Of a stretch of 64,000 bases of DNA, positions 17,758-26,497 are shown in pieces. Both the position numbers and the translations under genes were made by a program. Under the pieces are notes generated by a model, which ran no database searches, had not been told where the DNA came from, and worked only from the letters and a program-made list of their open reading frames with translations. The stretch comes from Ignavibacteriales bacterium (GTDB taxonomy: Bacteria > Bacteroidota > Ignavibacteria > UBA10030), in the NCBI GenBank assembly GCA_026390595.1, contig JAPLFQ010000030.1, positions 62,001 through 126,000 on the forward strand, in the 5' to 3' direction. The stretch's first letter is position 1. The number at the start of each line of letters is the position of its first letter.

Positions 17758-20700
17758 TCAAGCAGCGACTGAGCATTCCAGGACCTTTTCCTTTGGTAAA
17801 ACCCATTCCGGCTTGAGGTTCGAAGCGGCCTCGAACATTTGCCGGGCCACGTCATTGAATCCGGCATACAAGAAACACAGCCCCAAACCATAGCAGGCTT
17901 CAGCAGACTCTGGATTCTCCCGGAGCGCACGCTCGTACTGTTCCCGCGCCTCCTGGAGCCTTTCAGTTCGGAGGAAACTGTCGCCCAGGTACATGCTGAC
18001 ATCATACATCGTGATCTCCGATTCCACTCTTGCGGCTTTCAACAATCCGTCTTGGACAAGGAGGAGCTGCGCCTGAGTATCTTCCAAACGACCTTGTTCC
18101 ATCTTCTGAACCCCTTTCGATAATGAACCCAGTATACGCTCTGAAGCAGCAGGTTGCTTCCAGACAAACCGCTCCACCGCACCCATTGGCAGCAAGGGAA
18201 CTCTGTGCCGGGCCGGATCGAATGGCCGGGCGAGTATTCTCGCGACGTTGACAGGAGTCCCATAAGGATCGGCCGGCGGAATTCCCCACTTCCTCTTGAA
18301 CATCTCCCACGCTCCCAGCATGGACTCATTGTACACTTTGTCCCCGCGCCCCTGCGGCCCCCCCGTATGATGGATGAACACGTCATCTGCAATCGCGAGT
18401 CTGAAACCGGCCAGTTGTGCCCTCAGTGAATAGTCGTCGTCGTCGAAGCCGAACAGTTTCCCGAAGGCATAATCAATGCATCCAATCCGATCTACAACCG
18501 TTCGGGTGATGAACATGCAGAAGCCGACAAGTCGCTGAGCTGGAAGCAACTCACCGGCCCGTGCGGCGGCGTGTCGGTGTGCGTAGGCCTCCAAACTCTC
18601 AAGGGCTTCATACCGGGCGTCAGGGACACATTGTGGCCCGGAGGCATAATTCGTGCGTGGACCAATAATCCCGAGAGTTGAGTCACGCTCGGCATGTGCG
18701 ATCAGCCGGCCCAACCATCCGTCTGTAACGATGGTGTCGTCATCGAGCGATACCAGATACTTCCCCCGCGCTATAGACATAGCCTGCGCCCGCGCAGGTG
18801 AATACCCGATGTTCTCGGGATTCTTCACCAGCACAATGCCAGGAAGAGTTTGGAGATATTCGCTTGTTCCATCATTCCGGGCATTATCGACAACGATAAT
18901 CTCAATGGGAAGAGGTGTGTTCTTCAGGATAGACTCGACACAGAGCTTGATATGGCTGAGACCGTTATACGCTATGATGATGATGGAGGCACATGGTGAG
19001 TCACCCAGTGCAGACCGGGAGCTCCCCTGATGCGTCTTCTTGAACCTCAAAGGCATCTCCTGATGTACACTCCGTGGCACAATGGACCCGAAAGCTTCCC
19101 CATCAATCCTGTACCCGTGTTCAAACAGAGCAGCCAGAGTGTCCGTCCCGTAACCGGCCAGCGCCCCCGATCGATTATTGTATACGGTTTGAACTTTGTT
19201 GATCGGGTTGCAGAAGGCGACTGAGTGCTGGAACGATAGAAGGAACGATTGCCGTTTGCTGAACGACAGCTTCCACGCATCAAGGGACATTTCAAGCGTG
19301 TTCGGGTTCTTGAACTGAAGCTCACCGAGGAGCGGCAGCAGATCTGCCGAACGATAGATGGAACTGGACAACTCCAGGGGATAGCCAAAATCGAGTTCCG
19401 CTTGTGTCCATTGATACTTCAGAATGCCCGGGGCGCACTCAAAACGATCGGGCACCGACTGAGGTTTGTTTACCATGTAACAGTATTGCGTGTTCGTACT
19501 CAACCGGAGAGAGAATCCGAGAGCATCCGGATTACGCCGCAGGTTCTCAACTGCTGTGTTGGTTGAGAAACGCCGGATGAAAACGTTGTCATCGACAAGG
19601 AACATCACTGCGTCGTATGAGCCGATCATGGATAACAGGTCCGTTTTAAAGAGTGTCTCACGGACGAATTCTACTGACTCGTAATCCTTCATGAGCCGCT
19701 GGTATTGTTTCAGATGAAGCGGCCCGGATGTCGCGTACAGAACCTTCACAGCCAGCGCCGACGGATCCTCGCAGCACACGAACAGCGAATTCAGCATGCA
19801 TTCCAATTGCATCGCACGGTCTTTGCTGAACACAATGCAGACTACTTTTTCCCCCGCGGCATCCGTGGCATCTTCACGGGAGACAGCAATCTTGACTCTG
19901 CGGACTCCCTTTGATTTCAGAATTGCCGCCCGATGGACGCCGTCGAGAATCTGATACGTGCCGGCGTCAATCTGCCTTGCAAGGATCAGGCTTTGCTTCG
20001 CTTCCGCAGTCTCGAGCCCGTACCGGAAATCCTGAATCATCCTGTCAAACGCCTCAGGAAAATGATCGTCCGTCAGTTCGATTCCCTGATGCTGCGCGTG
20101 ATAGCGATCATATGGCTCCCTCTCCCCTGTGACGTAGAGGAAGTGTGGAGTCCTGGACACCGGCACCAATCCTGATCCAAGAATATTTGCATACAGAGAA
20201 TCGCAATCGACTTCTTTCACCTCATAATCGCTGAATCGACCAATATGGTAGGGCACATCCAGCTTCGCATTTGGCTCTCTCGTGTAGTAATCCAAGGGGG
20301 GCAAATCCAACACCCTCAGCACGTGCTCAACCTGACTTTCATAATCCGACGCATGAATTACGTGATCCTCAGTTCTCACTGCCCCCACGCGAGGATTGAA
20401 CAGGTCTCGTATGCCATCTTTGAGTTCTCGCACGACCGTGCATTGGATATGCCGAAACGATCCCTCTCCCACGTACTGTTCCTTTGGGGCCTTGTTCCGG
20501 ACGAGAATGAACAGCACTTCAGGCCGCGTCGTAAGGAGGTATCGGGTCTTTGCGTAGAGGTGTTCGAACGGGACTGTATCGCAAGCGTAAACATCAGAAA
20601 CAAATTTGCCTATGTCATTGATCTGCTTGCGGATCAGGGCGACGATGTCGAATCCGCCATGGGATCTGACAAGTTCAAGTATCTGGGATGTGTATGCCAA

Positions 20701-21393
20701 GCCGTGTCCCCAGATCATGAAATAGTCCATCCGCGGCCCGCTGTTCCCGAAGCTGCGGGGTGTCATCTCATTCCTGAATGCGACCTGCAGGTTCTTTGTT
20801 TCGAGATCGAGAGCAACCTCCACATTTGTGTGCTTCCTGAGAACTTCGATGAATGCCAACGAGTTTTGTGACTTCACGTATTCGAGGTGTTTTTGCTTAT
20901 CCGGTCGTTCGTTCATCCATTCCAGAAACTCCAGAAAACGCAGGGCAGTATCATGCTCCGGAGCAGGAACCCAGATAGGGCTCCCCTCGCACGACAGTTC
21001 TCGCCTCGTATCGAGGACCACCTCGTGGTAATGCGGGTCGACAACGATGTTTCTGTAGATGTTCAGCGAATCGATGAGATCGAATCGTATGTTCAATCGG
21101 ACTGATTCCGGTGGAAAGAAATCTATGTGGCGGTGTATGGCGGCATTGCTGACTGTGATTCTGTAGCCCTTGTCTTCGTATCGCTTACCTACTTCGAGTA
21201 TATGCTCCTGTACGGCGTCAGCGTCCCTGCAGAGGATATCGATGTCTGAGTAATCGCTATAGTTGGGGAAATGACCAGGGAGTTTCAGAATCACGTACTC
21301 TCGCATTTCCTCGAACATACCACGCACATCAACAAGATTCGAAAACACCTCAGAACTGCCTGAGTGCCGTGCACTTATACCCGTCGAACTCAT
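17758..21393 (-). CDS. Giant multidomain glycosyltransferase: NTase-like, ParB-like, two GT-A domains, TPR
   Basis: A 1211-residue fusion. Residues 20-160 look like a nucleotidyltransferase fold (YSDYSDIDILCRD, Asp50 and Asp52). Residues 200-385 are unassigned. Residues about 385-505 resemble a ParB/sulfiredoxin-type domain (YQILDGVHRAAILKSKGV). Residues 515-760 look like a first GT-A domain (VVCIVFSKDRAMQLECML; FLVDDNVFI). Residues 800-1050 are a clear GT2 domain (ASIIIIAYNGLSHIKLCVES; YLVSLDDDTIVTDGWLGRL; FGFDDDDYSLRAQLAG). Residues 1085-1200 are TPR. The start ATG 21393 has GGAGAG eight bases upstream. It lies 34 nt upstream of the second glycosyltransferase. It may prepare and transfer a sugar to flagellin or another surface polymer, but the acceptor and donor are not evident. 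The GT2 and TPR calls are firm; the N-terminal and ParB-like calls are tentative. Confidence 0.82.
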   Translation of the reverse strand: MSSTGISARHSGSSEVFSNLVDVRGMFEEMREYVILKLPGHFPNYSDYSDIDILCRDADAVQEHILEVGKRYEDKGYRITVSNAAIHRHIDFFPPESVRLNIRFDLIDSLNIYRNIVVDPHYHEVVLDTRRELSCEGSPIWVPAPEHDTALRFLEFLEWMNERPDKQKHLEYVKSQNSLAFIEVLRKHTNVEVALDLETKNLQVAFRNEMTPRSFGNSGPRMDYFMIWGHGLAYTSQILELVRSHGGFDIVALIRKQINDIGKFVSDVYACDTVPFEHLYAKTRYLLTTRPEVLFILVRNKAPKEQYVGEGSFRHIQCTVVRELKDGIRDLFNPRVGAVRTEDHVIHASDYESQVEHVLRVLDLPPLDYYTREPNAKLDVPYHIGRFSDYEVKEVDCDSLYANILGSGLVPVSRTPHFLYVTGEREPYDRYHAQHQGIELTDDHFPEAFDRMIQDFRYGLETAEAKQSLILARQIDAGTYQILDGVHRAAILKSKGVRRVKIAVSREDATDAAGEKVVCIVFSKDRAMQLECMLNSLFVCCEDPSALAVKVLYATSGPLHLKQYQRLMKDYESVEFVRETLFKTDLLSMIGSYDAVMFLVDDNVFIRRFSTNTAVENLRRNPDALGFSLRLSTNTQYCYMVNKPQSVPDRFECAPGILKYQWTQAELDFGYPLELSSSIYRSADLLPLLGELQFKNPNTLEMSLDAWKLSFSKRQSFLLSFQHSVAFCNPINKVQTVYNNRSGALAGYGTDTLAALFEHGYRIDGEAFGSIVPRSVHQEMPLRFKKTHQGSSRSALGDSPCASIIIIAYNGLSHIKLCVESILKNTPLPIEIIVVDNARNDGTSEYLQTLPGIVLVKNPENIGYSPARAQAMSIARGKYLVSLDDDTIVTDGWLGRLIAHAERDSTLGIIGPRTNYASGPQCVPDARYEALESLEAYAHRHAAARAGELLPAQRLVGFCMFITRTVVDRIGCIDYAFGKLFGFDDDDYSLRAQLAGFRLAIADDVFIHHTGGPQGRGDKVYNESMLGAWEMFKRKWGIPPADPYGTPVNVARILARPFDPARHRVPLLPMGAVERFVWKQPAASERILGSLSKGVQKMEQGRLEDTQAQLLLVQDGLLKAARVESEITMYDVSMYLGDSFLRTERLQEAREQYERALRENPESAEACYGLGLCFLYAGFNDVARQMFEAASNLKPEWVLPKEKVLECSVAA

Positions 21394-21669
21394 TGGCCAG
21401 ACTCTCCGGAGAGACTACTCTCGTGGGTGAATACCCTGCGTTGATTGAATACAGATTGCCGCGTTCCATACCGCCTTCGCACCTGAAACACACGCGTTCG
21501 GCAGTACAGCGTCAGAGCTCAAATCACTCCAAAGCTCGTACCACGAATGGCAACTCCGGCGGGATGTGCGCGAAGATCCGGAATCACCAGAAACTGATGA
21601 TATTGGCCGATTTCAGAATCGGATATGCATATTGAACTCAGGCTGCCACTGTATACTATTCCACAGTTG

Positions 21670-21684
21670 GCGAATACTATTCGC
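21670..21684. promoter_or_regulatory. Dyad GCGAATA-C-TATTCGC, possible enhancer site
   Basis: A perfect inverted repeat with 7-base arms around one central base. It lies about 140-155 bases before the predicted start of the sigma-54 transcript of the HDOD gene, within the usual range for binding sites of NtrC-type activators. A second shorter dyad at 21747-21759 lies closer. The activator is unknown; the NtrC-family regulator at 6845-8263 is the only one in the window. Confidence 0.45.
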
Positions 21685-21796
21685 AAGCGGGAAGGCCCGC
21701 GGTACGGCAACCGGATACGGGGCTGCAAAAAACGCTGGACGGTCAGATTGCTGAGCAATAGCACCGCTGTTGAAGATCAGGCTGGGCCTCTGGCCA

Positions 21797-21812
21797 AGGC
21801 ACACAAATTGCT
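21797..21812 (+). promoter_or_regulatory. Sigma-54 (RpoN) promoter before the HDOD gene
   Basis: AGGCACACAAATTGCT fits the -24/-12 consensus TGGCACG-N4-TTGCW, with the key GG (21798-21799) and GC (21810-21811) exactly ten bases apart and the GGCAC and TTGCT blocks intact. Transcription would start near 21823, about 39 bases before the ATG at 21862. A ribosome site (GGTGAGAAG) lies between. Confidence 0.7.
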
Positions 21813-21861
21813 CTTGATTAGCGAGTAAGATCCCAATTTCCGCTCACGGTGAGAAGCGATT

Positions 21862-22728
21862 ATGAGAGACATTCGATCTGAGATAGAAAAAATCAACGAA
21901 ATAGTTTCACTTCCGACGGTGTTGGCGGAAATCATGGGAGAGCTCGATAAGGGTGATGGGGCGTCGAACAAGATCATCAAGCTCATTGAGACTGACCCAG
22001 TCCTGACCGGTAATGTTCTGCGCGCGGTGAACTCCCCGTTCTATGGACTTCGGTGGAGGGTCAACAGCGTGCCAAGCGCTATCGCGTTGCTTGGATTAGC
22101 CGAAACGAGCAGGATCCTTGTCGCTGTCTATATCAAACAGAAGCTCTTCGCGATGAATTCCGGTCAACGGACCGTCCTCGAGGCGCTCTGGAAACACTCG
22201 ATCAACACCGCTGCGATCGCCCGCCTGATAACGAAGGAATACGGCATCTTGACCGGAGGAAAAGAGTTCACGGCCGGATTGATGCACGACATGGGTAAGA
22301 TCGTCCTCATCCAGTATTTCCCGACAGAGCTGGAGACGATTACTCGCATGGTGCGGGAGCTGGAACTCAATGACGTTCAGGTGGAAAATCAGATTGTGGC
22401 AATATCGCACGACGAAATCGGCGGGGTGCTTGGAGAGCGGTGGAGATTGCCGCACGAGTTCGTTGAGGTCATGAGATTCCACCATACGCCTTCGAAGGCG
22501 ACGATAAATCCGGAACTCACCACAGTTGTGCGCTTCGCCGATCTGCTCGCGGAGCACTGGATGTGCGGCATAGGAGAGAACCCGCCCGACACACTGTTCG
22601 ATAACGATGAGAGTTTCAGCCTTCTGGCGCAGCATGAGCCGCGCATCAGGGCGCTGGGAGTCAAGGATGTGGTGGATCAGTTGGCGGAGAAATTCGTCGA
22701 GCAGAAGAGCCTGGTGGGTGTATTCTAG
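21862..22728 (+). CDS. HDOD domain protein
   Basis: A 288-residue single HDOD protein. After a short N-terminal helix come LPTVLAEIMGELDKGD, IIKLIETDPVLTGNVLRAVNSPFYG and VPSAIALLGLAETSRILVA, which mark the HDOD fold. The later GGKEFTAGLMHDMGKIVLI retains an HD pair that many HDOD proteins have lost. HDOD proteins take part in signalling, often beside histidine kinases, chemotaxis or motility genes, and most have no proven enzyme activity. The gene stands alone, facing away from the glycosyltransferases. Its probable sigma-54 promoter suggests a role in motility or adaptation. Confidence 0.9.
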   Translation: MRDIRSEIEKINEIVSLPTVLAEIMGELDKGDGASNKIIKLIETDPVLTGNVLRAVNSPFYGLRWRVNSVPSAIALLGLAETSRILVAVYIKQKLFAMNSGQRTVLEALWKHSINTAAIARLITKEYGILTGGKEFTAGLMHDMGKIVLIQYFPTELETITRMVRELELNDVQVENQIVAISHDEIGGVLGERWRLPHEFVEVMRFHHTPSKATINPELTTVVRFADLLAEHWMCGIGENPPDTLFDNDESFSLLAQHEPRIRALGVKDVVDQLAEKFVEQKSLVGVF

Positions 22729-22766
22729 GGCGGATTCCTACGAGGGTGTTGTGTTTTGGTGGAGAT

Positions 22767-22784
22767 CCTGCCGTCGGAAGCAGG
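22767..22784. terminator. Weak stem-loop between convergent genes
   Basis: CCTGC (22767-22771) and GCAGG (22780-22784) can pair around an eight-base loop, about 40 bases after the HDOD stop and about 100 bases from the convergent VOC gene. No T-run follows on either strand, so intrinsic termination is doubtful. Nothing else stands out in 22729-22880. Confidence 0.25.
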
Positions 22785-22880
22785 CATGAACGCCTTTCTG
22801 AATTGAATATCTCTTCTAAGACACAGCAGTTGGCGGTACACGGATTTCGAATCGCAAGATGCACTTGAACCCGAGACGGA

Positions 22881-23849
22881 TCACTTAAGCATTGGTGTAA
22901 CCCTGCTTACAAATTGAATCGGGAATCCTGAAGGGTCACGCATCATCAACACATGGTCACCCGAGGGGGTCTTCGTGATATCCTCTGCAACTGTCGCGCC
23001 GGCTTTGAGCAATCTTTCCTTCGTCCCGGGCACATCAGCCACCATCAAGGCAAAATGGATCGACAGATGGCTGACCTTGCCAAAATCCACCACCGGGTAC
23101 GCTGAATTCTGATAGAGCTCCAGCATCATCTGCTCGGATGAGTCTGCCACAAACATCCCGTATGCAGGAGCGCCCCCTGCCCGCACGATTTTCATCCCCA
23201 GATGGGCTACAAACCAACGCGCCGTTGCTCTGGAATCGGAAACATTCAGTGCAAGGTGTTCCGGTCGTACGCCCGTTGGCTTCAGCATTGGCTTCACCCG
23301 CTGTACGAACTGGATCGGCAATCCCCAGGGGTCCCTCAACATCAACACCTGATCCCCGGACGGGGTCTTCGTAATATCTTCAGTCAAGGTGGCTCGTGCG
23401 GCAAGGAGTTTCGTCTTGATGACTCCTATGTCCGGCACCATGAAAGCAAGATGAATCGACATGTGACTGATCTTTGCGGGCTCGAGCAAAGGATATTCAG
23501 CGTTGTGGAACAACTCCATCATCATATGGCCGTTGGAATCGGCGATGAATGAAGTAAACGTCGGCGCTCCCCCCTGACGCATCACTTTCATTCCCAGGTT
23601 ATCCGTGTACCACTTCACCGCGGCCACAGGATCAGGCACATTGAATGCAACGTGTTCTGGCCGGATCGTCTCCGACTGTTGAGAGTTCATCGCGGTGGTG
23701 ATACTGGCGCCGTTGTTTGATGCTTGCCGATTGTTCATGGGGAGATCTTCCTTTGCCATTGGAGAAACTGATGAATGCTGATCCTGGGAAAACGACAGCA
23801 GGGCAGCGGCTGTACACAGGATGACCAAAGACCTCGCGAATGTCTTCAT
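22881..23849 (-). CDS. Secreted protein with two VOC (glyoxalase-type) domains
   Basis: A 322-residue protein with a signal peptide (FARSLVILCTAAALLSFS). A linker is followed by two tandem VOC domains of about 120 residues, each starting RPEHxAxNVxDxxA and ending LMxRDPxGxPIQFVxRV(K/T)PML. Residues at the usual metal positions (His in PEHVAFNV, Glu in MMMELFHNAEYP, His in HLAFMV) are present in both halves. Exported VOC proteins are often dioxygenase-like or binding proteins; no substrate can be inferred. It ends a run with the GlcG-like gene and the lactate-permease-like transporter, so it may belong to uptake or handling of a small organic acid. Confidence 0.82.
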   Translation of the reverse strand: MKTFARSLVILCTAAALLSFSQDQHSSVSPMAKEDLPMNNRQASNNGASITTAMNSQQSETIRPEHVAFNVPDPVAAVKWYTDNLGMKVMRQGGAPTFTSFIADSNGHMMMELFHNAEYPLLEPAKISHMSIHLAFMVPDIGVIKTKLLAARATLTEDITKTPSGDQVLMLRDPWGLPIQFVQRVKPMLKPTGVRPEHLALNVSDSRATARWFVAHLGMKIVRAGGAPAYGMFVADSSEQMMLELYQNSAYPVVDFGKVSHLSIHFALMVADVPGTKERLLKAGATVAEDITKTPSGDHVLMMRDPSGFPIQFVSRVTPMLK

Positions 23850-23933
23850 TATGTTCTCGTCAATGTGATGAATGGAGTATCCGGCGCCGATTGTCGCCAG
23901 TTTCTGATAAACCTGATTTCCTGCAGAACATCC

Positions 23934-24410
23934 TCATTGATTCAGGATTTCCAAAGCAGCCTTTGCTACCAGGCCATCCTGTTGGGCTGTTCCGCCGCTG
24001 ACTCCAATTGCACCTATGTACTGGCCGTCCACAATAATCGGCAGGCCTCCTTCAATGGGCACAATCCCCGGCACACCCAGAATTGCCGTCCTGCCTCCAG
24101 CTACCGCGTCTTCATATGATTTGGTCGGACGCTTGAAGGATATCGCAGTCCGGGCCTTCTGGATTGCGACTTCCAGGCTTCCGATCTGCGTATTATCCAT
24201 CCGTTGAAGATACACGAGATTTGCCCCGTCATCAACGATCGCCACGAAGACCGTCCAGTTATTCTTACGTGCTTCCACCTCCGCTGCTGCAGCGATCTTC
24301 TTGGCGAGCTCCAGCGTGATGATCTTCTTCGTCGCAACCTGAGCATCCGATCGCGACAGTCCAATGGCCAGAAGTGCCACAGCGAGAATCATTGTCTTGA
24401 CTAATTTCAT
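23934..24410 (-). CDS. Exported GlcG/HbpS family protein
   Basis: About 158 residues from ATG 24410, which has an excellent ribosome site (GGGAGGT) just upstream. The N-terminus is a signal peptide (MKLVKTMILAVALLAIGLS, then SDAQ). The rest is the GlcG/HbpS fold: LELAKKIAAAAEVEARKN, FVAIVDDGANLVYLQRMD, KARTAISFKRPT, GGLPIIVDGQYIGAIGVSGG. Members are found beside glycolate or lactate genes, and some bind heme. The permease gene lies 53 nt upstream and the tandem VOC gene 84 nt downstream. An accessory role in organic acid use is therefore plausible but not shown. Confidence 0.88.
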   Translation of the reverse strand: MKLVKTMILAVALLAIGLSRSDAQVATKKIITLELAKKIAAAAEVEARKNNWTVFVAIVDDGANLVYLQRMDNTQIGSLEVAIQKARTAISFKRPTKSYEDAVAGGRTAILGVPGIVPIEGGLPIIVDGQYIGAIGVSGGTAQQDGLVAKAALEILNQ

Positions 24411-24463
24411 TCTACCTCCCGGAATCAAGAATGAGGGACATTCACTTTGAACGATCGAGCCTT

Positions 24464-26143
24464 TCAGAAAACACCCGGATGCGCCCAGTACACGAGAATC
24501 ATACCAGCTAGTCCAACAACCAGTCCATAGAGTACGAGGGGAAGGATGTTCCTTCGTATGATCAGTCCCTCCATGCCGCTCAGTCCAACGGTTGCGCTCG
24601 CAGCGATGATTTTGAACACGCACACCAGGACGCCGAATGATCCCCCCACATTCTGCAGACTTAGTGTAACAATATGCGAGATATGAAGTTCGTCCGCAAC
24701 AGAATATTGGAATAACCCGAAAAGCATGTTGGACACGGTATTAGACCCGGCAATAAACGCACCGAACGCCCCGATGAACGGCGCAACCATCGGCCATGCC
24801 CCTTGCACAAGCTGCGAGGTGTACTCGGCCACGACAATCGGCATGCTCGCCCATCCGTGTGGCGAATGGCCTGCCTGCATCAGCTCAACCATAGGGACTG
24901 TAAACAGAAGTGCTATCGCCGGAGAAGTCATCCTCGAAGCAGATTCCTTCCAGGCATTCAGCGCCTGCGACCGCCTCATGCGAAACAGGGGCACGCACGC
25001 TAGTCCGACGAGAATGAAAGGAAGAACACCGGGATTGTAGAGAAGCTCAAGCCGTGATGTCACGTCGGTAGCGAACAGATCATTCATGATGACAGAATAG
25101 CTTTTCAGGAAAGCCTTAAGCGGCAACGCGTCGATGCGCGTGGACACAAGGAGAAATCCAACCAGCGCGTAAGGAAGCCAGGCCTTCCAAAGCGGAACAC
25201 GTGTTGTGGCTACCGGATTCTCCGGTCCGATCGTGCCAACCCAGTTATTCTCCCAGTCTGCCCGTTTCGGAAAATCCCATTTCTCTTTTGGAACGAGGAA
25301 TCCCGCCCTTGTCGTAGACAATACGATGGCCAGGCCGACAAGTCCTCCAAACAGCGAAGGAAACTCCGGGCCCAGCAGCCAAGCGGTCAGGAGATAGGGA
25401 ACGACGAAACTGATCCCGGCAAAAAGAGCATAGGGCCAAATCCGGAGCCCATCGCTGTAGCTCCTTCTGGCGCCAAAGTACCGGGTCATCATTGCAACGG
25501 CCATGAGAGGCACAAAAACCGCCATCACGGAATGCAGGCAGGCAGTCCAGAAGCCAATATCGTATATGAATTGCGAGAAACTGATTCCCCGGGCTGCGAG
25601 CGCACTCCCGACAGCCGGATTGTTAAGTGGATTTCCTAGACCGAGTATCGTAGGTACTCCAACCGGTCCGAATGAGACCGGTGTGGCATTTGCGATGAGT
25701 GAGACCATTACCGCGGCCAGCGGCGGGAACCCGAGCGTGACAAGAAGTGGTGAGAGAAGTGCCGCAGGCACACCAAATCCGGCTGCCCCTTCAAGGAATG
25801 CGCCAAAGAGCCAGCAAATGAGTATCGCCTGGACGCGGCGGTCGGTCGAAATGCTGCCAAAACCACGGTTGATGGCCGCCAACGCCCCCGCTTCACGAAG
25901 CGTGAAGAGAAGAACCATTGCGCCAAATACGATCGTGAGGATTTCGATCGCCGAATTCAGTCCCTTGACGGTGGAAGCCAGAAGGTAGTTCGCCGGGGTC
26001 TTCCAGACAAACGCTGCCAGAATAACTGCAGCGACCCACGCCGCGGGCATAGTCCGCGTCGCGGGCCAGCGGAACCCGATCATGAGGACGAGAATCAGCA
26101 GAACGGGAATGAAAGCGATGAGGGCGAGAATTCCTTGTGTCAT
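24464..26143 (-). CDS. lctP: L-lactate/glycolate permease family transporter
   Basis: About 559 residues with some 13-14 membrane helices, starting MTQGILALIAFIPVLLILVL at ATG 26143, typical of the LctP family. Family motifs are FGAMVLLFTLREAGAL, FLEGAAGFGVPAALL, PVSFGPVGVPTILGLG and the C-terminal GAFGAFIAGSNTVSNMLFGL. These are proton-coupled carriers for lactate or glycolate. An upstream GTG would add 19 residues of weak character, so I prefer the internal ATG. It heads the transporter-GlcG-VOC run, downstream of the tRNA-Phe terminator. Lactate oxidation genes are not in the window. Confidence 0.9.
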   Translation of the reverse strand: MTQGILALIAFIPVLLILVLMIGFRWPATRTMPAAWVAAVILAAFVWKTPANYLLASTVKGLNSAIEILTIVFGAMVLLFTLREAGALAAINRGFGSISTDRRVQAILICWLFGAFLEGAAGFGVPAALLSPLLVTLGFPPLAAVMVSLIANATPVSFGPVGVPTILGLGNPLNNPAVGSALAARGISFSQFIYDIGFWTACLHSVMAVFVPLMAVAMMTRYFGARRSYSDGLRIWPYALFAGISFVVPYLLTAWLLGPEFPSLFGGLVGLAIVLSTTRAGFLVPKEKWDFPKRADWENNWVGTIGPENPVATTRVPLWKAWLPYALVGFLLVSTRIDALPLKAFLKSYSVIMNDLFATDVTSRLELLYNPGVLPFILVGLACVPLFRMRRSQALNAWKESASRMTSPAIALLFTVPMVELMQAGHSPHGWASMPIVVAEYTSQLVQGAWPMVAPFIGAFGAFIAGSNTVSNMLFGLFQYSVADELHISHIVTLSLQNVGGSFGVLVCVFKIIAASATVGLSGMEGLIIRRNILPLVLYGLVVGLAGMILVYWAHPGVF

Positions 26144-26248
26144 ATGCCGCCAGAGTAATTGTTGAAGGTATTGAATTGCCGCTTCAAATTCACTTGGCAC
26201 CCGTACAAATCGAGGGGAACGGTTCTGGCGACATCACACGCAGGAAAT

Positions 26249-26274
26249 GAAAAAGCCAGGCTTCTGCCTGGCTT
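26249..26274 (-). terminator. Intrinsic terminator after tRNA-Phe
   Basis: A perfect 9-bp stem, AAGCCAGGC (26253-26261) and GCCTGGCTT (26266-26274), with a four-base loop. On the minus strand it is followed directly by a run of Ts. It sits 8 bases past the tRNA 3' end, an ideal rho-independent terminator. Confidence 0.9.
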
Positions 26275-26281
26275 CTCATCG

Positions 26282-26354
26282 TGGACAGGGAGGGAATTGA
26301 ACCCCCGACACATGGATTTTCAGTCCATTGCTCTACCAACTGAGCTACCTGTCC
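26282..26354 (-). tRNA. tRNA-Phe (GAA)
   Basis: Read on the minus strand the 73 bases fold as a tRNA: acceptor GGACAGG with CCTGTCC, D-arm containing AGCTCAGTTGGTAGAGCA, anticodon stem ATGGA/TCCAT around CTGAAAA, and T-arm GGGGGTTCAATTCCC. The anticodon GAA (complement of 26319-26321) reads phenylalanine codons. The discriminator base is A and no CCA is encoded. It has its own promoter and terminator. Confidence 0.97.
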
Positions 26355-26435
26355 GAAAACTTCTCCGCGGAAAGCGGATCGAAATTTCCCAGATGCCCCA
26401 ACGTTCTGGAGGGGTCGGGAATCATAGCTTGCATC

Positions 26436-26464
26436 ATACTATCACTTTTTTTCCGGAAAATCAA
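26436..26464 (-). promoter_or_regulatory. Promoter of tRNA-Phe
   Basis: On the minus strand TTGATT (26459-26464) is followed after 17 bases by TAGTAT (26436-26441). It begins like the two TTGATTTT promoters elsewhere in the window. Transcription would start about 75 bases before the mature tRNA, leaving a 5' leader for RNase P. Confidence 0.55.
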
Positions 26465-26497
26465 GAACGAGTTCGCTCTGCTCGATCTTTCAAAGCC

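Larger units (their letters stand above)
21394..21861. other. Divergent intergenic region of 468 bases, no gene seen
   Basis: This region separates the minus-strand glycosyltransferase from the plus-strand HDOD gene. Short frames inside it lack ribosome sites and family features. It contains a perfect 15-base dyad, GCGAATA-C-TATTCGC (21670-21684), a second dyad ATTGCT-G-AGCAAT (21747-21759) and a sigma-54 promoter match (21797-21812), all arranged as expected for an enhancer-controlled promoter reading rightward. No clear promoter for the glycosyltransferase was found on the other strand. Confidence 0.6.

Noticed and set aside
21581-21620. Sigma-28-like GCCGATTT in the HDOD upstream region
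   Set aside because: No TAAA at the required 15-base spacing (CCAG instead), so it is not a promoter match.
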